This document shows positions 35,049-45,013 of a DNA stretch of 64,000 nucleotides, in pieces. How positions within the stretch are numbered: position 1 is the stretch's first letter; every line of letters starts with the position of its first letter. Source of the DNA: Planctomycetota bacterium (lineage in GTDB: Bacteria > Planctomycetota > UBA1135). The notes beneath the pieces are model-generated. The model was not told where the DNA came from, did no database searches, and saw only the letters and a program-made list of their open reading frames with translations. The stretch covers positions 1-64,000 of the forward strand of contig PAHY01000016.1 in assembly GCA_002705055.1 (NCBI GenBank), in the 5' to 3' direction. The position numbers were made by a program, and so were the translations under genes.

Positions 35049-36001
35049 GTGACCGGGGGCGGGGGTGCGAAGGGGGCCCCGACTTCGATGGCGGTGCCAC
35101 GCAGAAACTCCTGCGCAGAGAGGGCTGCTTTGCCGGTGCGCTGCAGCTGGTCGATGCGAAACACCCCCTGGCCGCAGGCCACGTGCACCCCGCCCTCGAT
35201 CGAGAGCACGGTGCCGGGCGCCGCCGCCGAGGCACCCTCGCCCGGCACCGCTTCGCCCGCGAGAATGCGCACCGCCTGACCGCCGGGCAGCCAAGCCTGC
35301 GCCCAGGGCCAGCCATACATGGCCCGCACCAAGCGATCGATCTGCTGCGAAGACTGCTTCCAATCCACCTCCCCTTCTAGACGACGGATCTTGCGGCAGA
35401 TGGTGACACGATCTTCATCCTGGTCCTCGCCGGCGGGCAGCGGGCCATCGCCGACAGCAGTCAGAAAATCATGCAGGCAGGCGGCGCCCAGTTCGGACAG
35501 ACGCGTGAACAACTCATCGGCGCGCTCGCGCGGACTCAGCGCGACCGAACGCTCGGCCAAGACCGCGCCGGCGTCGAGCGCTTCGACCACGCGCTGCACA
35601 CTGACGCCGCTGACTTCATCCCCGGCAAGAATCGCCGCCTGCACCGGTGAGGCCCCGCGCCAGCGCGGCAACAGCGAACCGTGCACGTTGATGAACCCTT
35701 CGCGCGCGATCTCGAGTAACTCGCGGCGCAGAATCTGTCCGTAAGCGACGACCACCCCCAGCTCGGGCTGCCAGGCCGCGAACTCTTTCAGGAAGCTCGG
35801 GTCATCCGCGCGCTCGGGGCGCAGCACTGGAATGCCAGCGGCCTCCGCGATCGTCACCAGCTCATTCTCGAGCTCCTTGCGCCCGCGCCCGGCCCGCCGG
35901 GGCGGCGCGGTGACCAGCCCACACGGAGCGAGCCCCCCTTCCACGAGCGCGCGGAAGGAGGGCACGGCGAAGGGCGGCGAGCCGAGAAAGGCAGTGCGCA
36001 A
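35045..36001 (-). CDS. fmt: Methionyl-tRNA formyltransferase
   Basis: RTAFLGSPPFAVPSFRAL; INVHGSLLPRWRGASPVQAAILAGD. Confidence 0.95.
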   Translation of the reverse strand: MRTAFLGSPPFAVPSFRALVEGGLAPCGLVTAPPRRAGRGRKELENELVTIAEAAGIPVLRPERADDPSFLKEFAAWQPELGVVVAYGQILRRELLEIAREGFINVHGSLLPRWRGASPVQAAILAGDEVSGVSVQRVVEALDAGAVLAERSVALSPRERADELFTRLSELGAACLHDFLTAVGDGPLPAGEDQDEDRVTICRKIRRLEGEVDWKQSSQQIDRLVRAMYGWPWAQAWLPGGQAVRILAGEAVPGEGASAAAPGTVLSIEGGVHVACGQGVFRIDQLQRTGKAALSAQEFLRGTAIEVGAPFAPPPPVT

Positions 36002-36014
36002 AGCGCGCTTCGGC

Positions 36015-36338
36015 TTACACGTGCGGGCCGACGAGGCCGCGCAGGTCGTCCACCGACATCATGCCGGTGTGGCGGCCGACTTCCTGGCCACCCTTGAAGA
36101 CGACCATGGTCGGGATCGCCATGATCCCCAGGTTGGTCGGCGTCGCCGGCGAATCCTGGGTGTTGTGCTTCACGACCTTCAGCTTGCCGGCCATTTCCTC
36201 GGCCAGAGCATCGACGGCCGGGGCCATCGCGCGGCACGGGCCGCACCACGGGGCCCAGAAATCGACGAGCACAGGGGTGTCACTTTCCAGGACTTCGGCC
36301 TGGAAGTTGTCGTCGGTCACGTCTTGAGCGTTCGACAT
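36015..36338 (-). CDS. trxA: Thioredoxin
   Basis: VLVDFWAPWCGPCRAMAPAVDALA; IMAIPTMVVFKGG. Confidence 0.95.
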   Translation of the reverse strand: MSNAQDVTDDNFQAEVLESDTPVLVDFWAPWCGPCRAMAPAVDALAEEMAGKLKVVKHNTQDSPATPTNLGIMAIPTMVVFKGGQEVGRHTGMMSVDDLRGLVGPHV

Positions 36339-36356
36339 CGTTCGGTCTTTCCGTTG

Positions 36357-37325
36357 TCAGGATGGGGATGATTCGTCTTCCAACAGCTCGCCGACCTCGG
36401 CCTCGCCGGCCGTCGGGTCTTCGTCGAACTGCTCGTCGATGGCATCCAGGTTGAACAGCTCATTGGATTCGCTGCGATGGACGTGGATGTCATCAAAAAA
36501 GTCGCGCTGCTTCAGATCCACCTGCTGCTGCTTGGCGAGCTCGAGCAGCGCGACCAGATAGTAGGCCGCGTCGCTGCGGCCGTGGTTGCCGTCGCGGAGC
36601 AGGGTGAGAAGCGAAGTCTCGCGGATGTCCTGGAGCTTCTCCCAGACTTCCTGGACATAAGCCCGGAGCGGGCGACCTGCAGGGCGAACCTGGTGTGGCC
36701 GCAGAAAACCGGTCTCTTCGTTGAGGCGGGAAATGATCTTGAGCAGGTCCCAGATCGACAGCTCGCCGATGTCCCACTCGTCCTCTTCCTCGTCCTCCTC
36801 GACCTGGTAGCGCCCCAGCCACTTGCCGCCGGCGGGCAGCAGGCGCGCGCGCGCCTCCCAGCGGTCGGCCAGCTGATCGGACACCTGGCGCAGCTCCTTG
36901 TAGGCCAGCAGCTGCTGGACCAGCTCTTCGCCAGGGTCGAAGGGATCCTCGTCGAGATCGACCTCTTCGCTCGGCAACAAGCCCTTGGACTTGATTGCGA
37001 GCAAAGTTGCTGCGACAACCAAGTAGTCCGCCGCCTCGTCGACCGGGATCTCCGGCATCGAGCGGATGTGCGCGCAGAAGCCGTCGCAGACTTCGGCCAG
37101 CGAGACCACGTGGATCTCGAGCTCCTTCTCGCGCACCAGCTGGAGCAGCAGGTCGAGCGGGCCGTGGAAGACCCGGTCGAGGTGCACGGTGTAGGAGAGC
37201 TCGCCGTCGCCCTCGTTTTCGGGCGCGACGGCCCCCGTTTGCCCCGGCACCCGCGCGGGCGGGAGTTCTTCGGGGTGGACAGGCTCGATCATCGACGGCG
37301 AGGGCCGGGGCGGCTCGGCAGGCAT
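36357..37325 (-). CDS. scpA: Segregation and condensation protein A
   Basis: FHGPLDLLLQLVREKELEIHVVSLAEV; YLVVAATLLAIKSKGLLP. Confidence 0.9.
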   Translation of the reverse strand: MPAEPPRPSPSMIEPVHPEELPPARVPGQTGAVAPENEGDGELSYTVHLDRVFHGPLDLLLQLVREKELEIHVVSLAEVCDGFCAHIRSMPEIPVDEAADYLVVAATLLAIKSKGLLPSEEVDLDEDPFDPGEELVQQLLAYKELRQVSDQLADRWEARARLLPAGGKWLGRYQVEEDEEEDEWDIGELSIWDLLKIISRLNEETGFLRPHQVRPAGRPLRAYVQEVWEKLQDIRETSLLTLLRDGNHGRSDAAYYLVALLELAKQQQVDLKQRDFFDDIHVHRSESNELFNLDAIDEQFDEDPTAGEAEVGELLEDESSPS

Positions 37326-37349
37326 CTTACAAGGAGAGTGGCCCGATCC

Positions 37350-38057
37350 CTAGCCGCTGAAGCCGCGGTTGATCGCGTCGACCAGCTCGTAGCGGATGCC
37401 GAACAGATTGCCGTAGAAGTCCATGATCGCGTGGAGCGGCGGGATCAGCACCGACCACAGCAGCCCGCGATTCAGGAACAGGATCGCCAGCAGGATGATC
37501 AGCCCGAAGGACTGCATCCGCCACCAGAAGCGCTCGGCCTCGCCGGTGAGGAAGGAGCCGACGATCTTGCTGCCGTCCAGGGGCGGGATCGGCAGCAGGT
37601 TGAACAGGGCCAGGACGACGTTGAAGTAGGCCGCGATCGCCAGGACCGAGACCCCCATGGCGTCCGGCGCCCACAGCCCGAACTGCAGAATCAGCGCCAG
37701 AATCCCGCACAGGGCGAAGCCGATCAGGAGGTTGCTGATGGGCCCCGCCGCCGCCACCAGGGCCATGCTCTGGCGCACATTGCGGAATCGCCGGGGGTCG
37801 ACCGGTACCGGGCGCGCGCCGCCCAGGATGGGGGCCCCGCTAACCGCCAGCACGGTGGGCAGGATCACCGTCATGAAGGGGTCGATGTGGGGCAGCGGAT
37901 TGAGCGTGAGCCGCCCCATCATCCGCGCGGTTTCGTCCCCCCGCAGCCAGGCCACCCAGCCGTGGGCAACCTCGTGGATCACGATCGACCAGACGACGAT
38001 CGCGATGACTCCAATGACGATGAACGGCTCCATGAACTGGCGTGGGCGCGAGCCCAA
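37350..38057 (-). CDS. Site-2 protease family (M50) membrane metalloprotease
   Basis: SIVIHEVAHGWVAWLRGD (HExxH), NLLPIPPLDGSKIV. Confidence 0.88.
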   Translation of the reverse strand: MGSRPRQFMEPFIVIGVIAIVVWSIVIHEVAHGWVAWLRGDETARMMGRLTLNPLPHIDPFMTVILPTVLAVSGAPILGGARPVPVDPRRFRNVRQSMALVAAAGPISNLLIGFALCGILALILQFGLWAPDAMGVSVLAIAAYFNVVLALFNLLPIPPLDGSKIVGSFLTGEAERFWWRMQSFGLIILLAILFLNRGLLWSVLIPPLHAIMDFYGNLFGIRYELVDAINRGFSG

Positions 38058-38112
38058 GCGCGCAGCCTACAATAGTTCCTTCGATGCCGCCTTCCAGCGG
38101 CACGCGGCCCCC

Positions 38113-39093
38113 ATGGCATTCGACGGCAAGCGCGCTCTCGCCCGCGGCAAGCAGGTTCTGGAACTCGAGGCCGAGGCGGTCCGGCTGTTGGCCGACGCCC
38201 TCGATGGCCCCGCCTTTCTTCGTGCCTGCGAACTCCTGCTCGCCTGCACGGGCCGGGTCGTGGTCACCGGCATGGGCAAGGCCGGGCTGGTCGGCCAGAA
38301 GATCTCGGCCACCCTCGCCTCGACCGGGACCCCCAGCCTGTTCCTGCACCCCGGCGAAGCGCTGCACGGCGACCTCGGCCGGGTGCGCCCGGAGGACGTG
38401 GTGCTGGCGCTCTCGAAGAGCGGCGGCACTCGCGAGGTCGTGCAGCTGCTCGGGCCGGTGCGCGCGATCGGCGCGCCGATCATCGCGCTCTGTGAATCGG
38501 CGGACTCTCCTTTAGGGGGCGGCGCCGATCTGGTGCTCAGCCTGGGCCAGGCGCCGGAAGCCTGCCCGCTCGGGCTGGCGCCGACAGTCAGCACGACGGT
38601 CATGCTCGCGCTGGGAGACGCCCTGGCCATGGCGGTGCTCGAAGGGCGCGACTTCACGCGCGAAGAGTTCGCTCGCTTCCATCCGGCGGGATCGCTCGGC
38701 AAGCAGCTGATGCAGGTCGGCGAGATCATGCGCGATGGGGCAGAGCTGCCGCTGGTCACCATCGGCAGCACCGTCGCCGATGTGCTCGCCGTCATGTCGC
38801 AGACCCCGGGGCGTCCAGGCGCGGCCCTGGTCGTCGACCAGGATCAGAAGCTGCGCGGCATCTTCACCGACGGCGATTTGCGCCGCATGGCCGAGGGCGG
38901 CTCGATTCCGGTCGGCGAAGCGATCGACTCCTACATGGCCGCCGATCCGAAGAGGCTGCAGCCCCAGGAACTGGTCGGCGAAGCCCTGCGCGCCTTCCGC
39001 GATACCCACGTCGACCAGATGCCGGTCGTCGATGACGACGGACGCGTCGTGGGCCTGGTCGATGTTCAAGATCTGCTGGAGGTTCGGATTTGA
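38113..39093 (+). CDS. kdsD: D-arabinose-5-phosphate isomerase (SIS + CBS domains)
   Basis: VVTGMGKAGLVGQKISATLASTGTPSLFLHPGEALHGDLG; two CBS motifs; ATG at 38113. Confidence 0.9.
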   Translation: MAFDGKRALARGKQVLELEAEAVRLLADALDGPAFLRACELLLACTGRVVVTGMGKAGLVGQKISATLASTGTPSLFLHPGEALHGDLGRVRPEDVVLALSKSGGTREVVQLLGPVRAIGAPIIALCESADSPLGGGADLVLSLGQAPEACPLGLAPTVSTTVMLALGDALAMAVLEGRDFTREEFARFHPAGSLGKQLMQVGEIMRDGAELPLVTIGSTVADVLAVMSQTPGRPGAALVVDQDQKLRGIFTDGDLRRMAEGGSIPVGEAIDSYMAADPKRLQPQELVGEALRAFRDTHVDQMPVVDDDGRVVGLVDVQDLLEVRI

Positions 39094-39608
39094 GCCACGC
39101 GCTCCCGGCCGAGCTGCTGGCGCGCGCCGCCGAGGTGCGTCTGCTGATCTCCGACATCGACGGCTGCTGGACCGATGGGTCGATTCAGCTCTCCCCCGCC
39201 GGCGAGCTGGTGAGCTTCCACGTCCACGACGGCTATGGCATCAAGCAGCTGCAGCGCGCCGGGATTGAAGTCGCCGTCATCAGCGGTCGCGATGTCCCCG
39301 CGGTCGCGCAACGCACCCGCTATCTGGGGCTGCAGGAGATCCACCTGGGCCACCCGGACAAGCGCGCGCTCGCCGCAGCGCTGGTGCAGTCGCGCGGGCT
39401 CGCCCCCGAACAGGTCGCGGCCTTCGGCGACGATCTGCCTGACCTCGCGCTGTTCGAAGTCGCCGGCCTAAAGTGCGCCCCGGCCAACGCGGTCGCGGGC
39501 GTGCGCGCGTCGGCGGATTACGTCACCGAGCGCAGCGGCGGACAGGGCGCGGTACGCGAGCTGGCGGACCTGCTGCTCGCCGCCCGGGACGCCGCAGGAG
39601 GTCGCTAG
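39090..39608 (+). CDS. kdsC: 3-deoxy-D-manno-octulosonate 8-phosphate phosphatase
   Basis: LLISDIDGCWTDGSI HAD motif; FHVHDGYGIKQLQRAGIEVAVISGR; overlaps kdsD. Confidence 0.9.
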   Translation: MSHALPAELLARAAEVRLLISDIDGCWTDGSIQLSPAGELVSFHVHDGYGIKQLQRAGIEVAVISGRDVPAVAQRTRYLGLQEIHLGHPDKRALAAALVQSRGLAPEQVAAFGDDLPDLALFEVAGLKCAPANAVAGVRASADYVTERSGGQGAVRELADLLLAARDAAGGR

Positions 39609-39611
39609 AGC

Positions 39612-42017
39612 TTGCGCGCGCGCACCCTTGGCCGCTTCGCTCTGCTGCTGATCGCGATCCTGCTGGTCGTCGACGTGCTGCGCAATCTGCCCGGCGAAGC
39701 CGAACCGCTGGGCGAAGGCCCCGCCGGCTTCCCCTGGCCGACGCGCGGTCTCGGCGAGATTTCGCTGGGGATGGAAGGGCGCTTTCTGCTCGACCTGGAA
39801 GAGCGCATCGAAACCGGCGAGGGCGGCAGTGAACGCGTGCCGCAGATGTCGCTCGCCGGCACCGACCCGCGCCCGCGCGAGGGCGGCATGGGTCTGCGCG
39901 ATGCGGTGATTCGCAGCTTCGGCGAAGGTGAGCGGCAAGGAGTGGTGCGCGTCCGGGTCGATGCCCCGGAAGCCTGGGTGCCGATGAGCACCGCGGAGGA
40001 TGGCACGCGCGAACTGGATCGCACTCGCGCCTGGAAGTTCCGCGAACCGGTCGTCGTACTGCCCGGCCTCGACGGCGCACCCGACTTCGTGCTGGAGACC
40101 GCCGAAGCAGAGCTCGATCCGCTGAGCAATGAGGTCTATTGCCCCGGCGAGTTCGTGCTGCGCTCGGCCGGGTTGCAGTTTCGCGGCTTCGGCTTGCGCC
40201 TGACCCCCGATCAGGATCGAGTGCGCTTCGGCGAAACCGATGGGCGCCTCAGCTGGGAACTCGAGCTGGAGCAGGGCGGAGTCCTGCGCGGTGCCAGCGA
40301 TGGCGGCGGTGAGCTGCTCGCGATCGCCGACGGCGAAGCGCTGCTCACCGTGGGCGCGCTCGCGGAATGCTGGCTGGAGCTGCCGGAGGCGAGCGGCCTC
40401 CCCGGCCGGCTCGAGACCCGCGGTTTCCAGTTGGCGCTGCGCGGCGCGCCGGAAGATGCCGAAGCGAACGCCGAGGGCGAAGAGAACGCGGTGGGAAGTT
40501 GGACTCCCCAGCACCTGGATGGCGAGGTCGAGACCTTCTGGGCCGGCGCCGCGCAGGTGCTCCTGGGCGGGCCCAGTTCGGTGGACTGGAACCCTCAAGG
40601 GGAGCTGCTTGGCCTGCTGATCGACGGGCCGATTCTCGCGCGCTCGCTTGAGCCGGAGGCGAGCTGGAATACGGCCCGCGGCGGCGCGCACAACGATGCG
40701 ATCACCGGCGAGCTCAGCCTTTGGGATCGCGTCGTGGCGCGCACCGCGCAGGCGGCGGTCTACGCCGACCTGGCCCGCGTCGACGCGGAGGGCAATCTGT
40801 TCGCGGACGGCGAACTCGTCGTCGCCACCGCGCAGGGCATCAGCTTTGCGCAGGGCCTAGAGAGTTCGCGCCTGGAAGAGAGTCTCTGGCTGAGCCAAGT
40901 GGTGGGCTTCCCCGCCAACGCCGAGGTCGATCGCATCGAAGCGCCGCGCATGCGCGCCGACGCCGATCAGTCCGCCGAGATCCCCGAGCGCTTCACGCTG
41001 CACGGTTCGGTCGATGAGCAGGCCTGGCAGTTCTCCGGGGATCGCCTGCGCAGTCGCCTCGATGCCGGAGGTCGGCAGGTGGCGGATGCACGCGGTGGTG
41101 TGCGCGGCACGATCGGCGATGCGCAGTGGTCGGGCGAGAGCCTCAGCCTGCGCGAAGGGCGCTTCGCCTTGAAGGGCGCCCCCTGCCAGGTCGAGCTGCC
41201 GCTTGAATCCGGCGGCGTCGCGGTGGGCACGGCGGAGACCGCGACCTACGCCGCGGACACGCTGCGGCTGCACGGCGCGCCGCGGGTGCGCGTTCCTGCT
41301 GCATCGCTGGGACTGGCCGGCGATTTCGTCACGATCGCTGCGCGCCAGGTGGAGCGGGCTCCGGATGGAGCCTGGGTGTTTGACCATGACCTGCGCTTCA
41401 CCGGCGCGATGCGAGGCACCGCGCGCCGCGCCGAGTGGTACCCCGATGGGCGCGTGCGCATCGAGCGCAACCGCGAGGACGAGATCCTGGTTGTGGACCT
41501 GGAAGACGGCACGACCGCCTGGCTGCACGCGCGGGTCATCGAGGGCTATCCGGACGGGCCGCTCGAGCTCAGCAGTGAGCTCGATCTTCGGGTGCTGGCA
41601 CCCGGCGAAGAGCACGTCGCGCACATTCTGGGGCGCCGCGCGGTCTTCCGCACCGACGGCGGCACCATCGAAGGACCGGTCACCATGAAGCAGGGCGAAC
41701 GGGAAGCTGCCGCGCAACGCGTCGAGTGGACCGGTGACCTGCGGCTCGGGCCGTACGTGCTCGATCTCTACGGCAACGCGTCCTTCTCCGCGCCGGAAGG
41801 CTCGGGCAAGGCGCACCGCATGCGCTACGAGAGCGAGGGAGACGCGCTGCAGCTGTTCCGCGGGCGCCGGCCGGCGTGGCTGCTGCTGCAGGGCACCCGC
41901 GAGCTGACCGCCGACTGGATCCGCACGATCCTCGGCGAGCGCTTGATTGAGTCGCGCAATGGGGTCGTCGTCCCCCACCAAGAAGCGAGCGAAGCCGACG
42001 GAGGGACCCCGCAATGA
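39612..42017 (+). CDS. Large LptC/LptA (OstA)-like LPS-transport protein
   Basis: N-terminal TM, repetitive beta-type sequence, position between kdsC and lptD-like gene; TTG start. Confidence 0.45.
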   Translation: MRARTLGRFALLLIAILLVVDVLRNLPGEAEPLGEGPAGFPWPTRGLGEISLGMEGRFLLDLEERIETGEGGSERVPQMSLAGTDPRPREGGMGLRDAVIRSFGEGERQGVVRVRVDAPEAWVPMSTAEDGTRELDRTRAWKFREPVVVLPGLDGAPDFVLETAEAELDPLSNEVYCPGEFVLRSAGLQFRGFGLRLTPDQDRVRFGETDGRLSWELELEQGGVLRGASDGGGELLAIADGEALLTVGALAECWLELPEASGLPGRLETRGFQLALRGAPEDAEANAEGEENAVGSWTPQHLDGEVETFWAGAAQVLLGGPSSVDWNPQGELLGLLIDGPILARSLEPEASWNTARGGAHNDAITGELSLWDRVVARTAQAAVYADLARVDAEGNLFADGELVVATAQGISFAQGLESSRLEESLWLSQVVGFPANAEVDRIEAPRMRADADQSAEIPERFTLHGSVDEQAWQFSGDRLRSRLDAGGRQVADARGGVRGTIGDAQWSGESLSLREGRFALKGAPCQVELPLESGGVAVGTAETATYAADTLRLHGAPRVRVPAASLGLAGDFVTIAARQVERAPDGAWVFDHDLRFTGAMRGTARRAEWYPDGRVRIERNREDEILVVDLEDGTTAWLHARVIEGYPDGPLELSSELDLRVLAPGEEHVAHILGRRAVFRTDGGTIEGPVTMKQGEREAAAQRVEWTGDLRLGPYVLDLYGNASFSAPEGSGKAHRMRYESEGDALQLFRGRRPAWLLLQGTRELTADWIRTILGERLIESRNGVVVPHQEASEADGGTPQ

Positions 42018-44401
42018 TGTGGGCGGCGCTTGTCCTCCTGGGTCTGGCTCAGGAGCCCGCCGAACGGGTGCCCGCAGAGCCGCCGACTGCGGTGAAGCAG
42101 GAGCTGCGCTACGCCAACGTCGTCTCCGAGCGGGTCGGCGACGAGATCCACTACGACTTTCGCGACGTGGAGCTGATTCAGACCGATCTGCGCATGCGCG
42201 CGGATCGGGTGTTCCTGCGCCTGGCGCGCGAACCGTATCAGGAGGTCATCAGCGGCTCCCGTTTGCTCGGTGACATCAGCAGCGAGCTGATCGGTCAGCC
42301 GGGCCAGCCGGTGCAGGACGCCCTGGTTCTTGAACTGCGGCTACAAGGCGACGTCGTCCTGGAACGCGCGGACGGCGTGTTGCGCTGTGCCTGGGCCGCT
42401 CACCAGCCGCCGTTGGGGATCGCCACCTTCTATCAGGCCGAGCTGACTATGCGCGGCGACCTCGGGCCGCGTGGCTGGCCCTGGCGTCTGCGCGCCCACA
42501 CCCTGCAGGAGTTCGCCGACGGTTCGCTGCGCGCTCGCCGCGCTCAGCTCACAGCCTGTGATCTTGACGAGCCCGCTTATGCGTTGGCCATGCTGCAGCT
42601 GAACGGAACGCCTGACGCCGAGGGCAACTACGTCTGGACCCCCAGCGCGCCGTGGATCGAGATCAATGATCGCCGCATTCTGCCGATGCCGGCCTTTGAC
42701 TTCCGCACCGGCGAAGAAGACGGCAGCTTCGGCCTGCGCAGCGTGCGGATCTCGTCGGGTCGACAGCTGGGCACCGCGGTCGAGCTGGGCTTCGCTTCGA
42801 GCACACCGTGGAATGAAGGCAAGCTGGACTGGCGGCTCTTTCCGTCGATCTCGACGCGCCGCGGCTTTCCGTTGCGCACCACGCTAAAGCACACGCGGCC
42901 CGGCTACGTCGGGGACTGGGACTTCTTCGTGTTGCAGGACGGCGCCGATGACGTCAACGTGCTGCGCAATCGAGTCGCGCGCGACAACGATCTGCGCTGG
43001 CGGCTTCGGCTCGACAACCGCTTCCACCTTTCGGAGCTGTGGCGACTGGATGCGGACCTCGCGCTGACCAGCGACCCGATCGTCGACCCCGAGTTCTTCC
43101 GCGAAGAGTGGCGTGACCAGGACGACGCCCTGAGCGAGCTCTATCTGCGCCGCCAGACCGAGGACGATCACTTCTCGGTCCGCGCGACCGTGCGCCTGGA
43201 TGACGTCGGCTACACCCCCCTGGGGGCTTATGGTCGACCGGGTAGTCCGCAGCCGCAGCAGCTCGATCTGCTCCCGCGCTTGCAGTACGAGTCGTTCTCG
43301 CGCACGCTTGGCGCATGGGAAAGCGGCGGCTTGGGCGGGCATGACCGACTGAGCCCGGTCCAGTTCCGCTGGGGAGCGGACCTCGGTCGCTTCGACCTGC
43401 GCGCGCTCGACATCGACGCACCCGGATCGCGTCGGCCCTTCAGCGCTCGCCCCGATCAGACGCGCGACCGCTTCCGCGCCTGGGCGGAAGTCGATACGCA
43501 GCTGCTCGCCGGCCCTGCGGTGCTGCGACCCGGCGTGCGCACCGAGTTTGGCGCCGTCCATGACGCCTCCGGCGAAGGCGGAGACACGACTTCGTCTATC
43601 GAGGCCTTTGTAGAAGCGAGCTTTGCTTTGGAACGTCGCTATGAGAATGGCTGGGTCCATCGGGTCCGCCCTTCGATTCGGCTGCGCGATCTGCGGATGT
43701 TCGACGACCCAAGCGCCGACTGGTATCCCTTCGAGCTGTTCGACCGCCGCCGCCCCGGCCAAGCGATCGAAGCCTCCCTGCGACAGATCTGGTACGGGCC
43801 GAGTCGCCATCAGCCCTGGCTCGACCTGGAGCTGCTGGTTCCCTATTACCCGGATGTCGATAAGCCGCTTGAGAGCGAGACCTTTCCGAGTTTGCGAATC
43901 GGGCAGGACTCTAGTCCGTGGGGCCCCACGGAGCTCCGCGGCATCTGGAATCCGGGCGTGCGGCAAGGCATGTTGCGTGGCATCCGAGCGTCCAGCAACC
44001 TGCGCTACCGTTGGGACACCGACTCGGTGGAAGAGTGGTACGGCACCCTCAGCTTGGCCCCGCAGGACAACTGGCGCATTTCGCTCAACCGCCGGCTGCT
44101 CAACCTGCCCGAAGATCCGGACTCGGCTTTCAAGTCGCTCGGCTACAGCGTCGACTGGAGAATCAACGAGACCTTCGAACTGCGCGGCGGCCGGACCTTC
44201 TCCGCCCGCGGCAACTCGACCACCAGCACGCGCTACGGCCTGGTCTACTATGGCCACGGCTTCGCCTTTGAGTTCTACACCTCGCGGAACGACTTCACGG
44301 GCGAGTCGCGGTACGGCGTGAACATCATGCCCTGCTTCCTGGTCGAGCGCTTCCGCAACGAGCCCGAGTCCCCGAGCTTGGCGAACCGCCTAGAATACTG
44401 A
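42014..44401 (+). CDS. LptD-like outer membrane LPS assembly protein
   Basis: Signal peptide, OstA-like N-domain, long beta-barrel C-terminus (YRWDTDSVEEWYGTLSLAPQDNWRISLNRR...). Confidence 0.65.
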   Translation: MMWAALVLLGLAQEPAERVPAEPPTAVKQELRYANVVSERVGDEIHYDFRDVELIQTDLRMRADRVFLRLAREPYQEVISGSRLLGDISSELIGQPGQPVQDALVLELRLQGDVVLERADGVLRCAWAAHQPPLGIATFYQAELTMRGDLGPRGWPWRLRAHTLQEFADGSLRARRAQLTACDLDEPAYALAMLQLNGTPDAEGNYVWTPSAPWIEINDRRILPMPAFDFRTGEEDGSFGLRSVRISSGRQLGTAVELGFASSTPWNEGKLDWRLFPSISTRRGFPLRTTLKHTRPGYVGDWDFFVLQDGADDVNVLRNRVARDNDLRWRLRLDNRFHLSELWRLDADLALTSDPIVDPEFFREEWRDQDDALSELYLRRQTEDDHFSVRATVRLDDVGYTPLGAYGRPGSPQPQQLDLLPRLQYESFSRTLGAWESGGLGGHDRLSPVQFRWGADLGRFDLRALDIDAPGSRRPFSARPDQTRDRFRAWAEVDTQLLAGPAVLRPGVRTEFGAVHDASGEGGDTTSSIEAFVEASFALERRYENGWVHRVRPSIRLRDLRMFDDPSADWYPFELFDRRRPGQAIEASLRQIWYGPSRHQPWLDLELLVPYYPDVDKPLESETFPSLRIGQDSSPWGPTELRGIWNPGVRQGMLRGIRASSNLRYRWDTDSVEEWYGTLSLAPQDNWRISLNRRLLNLPEDPDSAFKSLGYSVDWRINETFELRGGRTFSARGNSTTSTRYGLVYYGHGFAFEFYTSRNDFTGESRYGVNIMPCFLVERFRNEPESPSLANRLEY

Positions 44402-44405
44402 GGTC

Positions 44406-44897
44406 ATGCCGCTAGCTTTCATCGGCGGAGTCGAGTTGTTGATGGTCCTGCTTGTCGGGCTGCTGCTGTTTGGCGGCAAGCTTCCCGACATTGCCAAGGA
44501 TCTCGGGCGCACCTTCTTCAAGGCCAAGCGCTCGCTCGACGAGATCCGCCGCGAGTCAGGGATCGACGACGCGCTGCGCGACCTCGAACGGGAGAGCCGC
44601 GACCTGAATCGCACCGCGCAGGACATCGCGGCCGAGGCCCGCGCGGCGGCGCAGGACGTGCCGGACTGGCGCCAGGCACTCGATCCGAGCGCCGGCCCCG
44701 ACCACAGCGAGGCGATCGCAGAGGCCGAGGCCGAAGCAGGGCCGGAGTCCGAAACCGGATCCGAGGCCACATCCGGCCCTGAAAACCCCGATTCCGAGCC
44801 GTCCGAGCCCGAAGAATCGACTCAGGAGCCGGCCGGCGAGGCGGAACGGCGACGGGATTCTCAACAATCGGCCCCCGAAAGCAACGACGCCAAGTAA
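44406..44897 (+). CDS. tatA: Sec-independent translocase TatA/TatB-family protein with long acidic tail
   Basis: GGVELLMVLLVGLLLFGGKLPDIAKDLGRTFFKAKRSL. Confidence 0.85.
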   Translation: MPLAFIGGVELLMVLLVGLLLFGGKLPDIAKDLGRTFFKAKRSLDEIRRESGIDDALRDLERESRDLNRTAQDIAAEARAAAQDVPDWRQALDPSAGPDHSEAIAEAEAEAGPESETGSEATSGPENPDSEPSEPEESTQEPAGEAERRRDSQQSAPESNDAK

Positions 44898-44908
44898 AGC
44901 GCTTCTAT

Positions 44909-44928
44909 GAAACGACTTAGGTCGTTTC
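44909..44928. terminator. Hairpin terminator after tatA-like gene
   Basis: GAAACGAC-TTAG-GTCGTTTC, later T-run cgcgcgctttt. Confidence 0.6.
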
Positions 44929-44960
44929 TCGCGCGCTTTTCCCCAGCCAGGGCAGTCCTT

Positions 44961-44978
44961 TCCCCAGGTTTTCCACAG
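44961..44978 (+). promoter_or_regulatory. Near-consensus DnaA box in TCCCCAGGTTTTCCACAG, identical (inverted) to oriC-region copy
   Basis: 18/18 identity to reverse complement of 63677-63694; TTTTCCACA is 1 mismatch from TTATNCACA. Confidence 0.5.
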
Positions 44979-45013
44979 TCCGCTCCCTGCGCGGCGTCTC
45001 GTTTTGGGACGGC

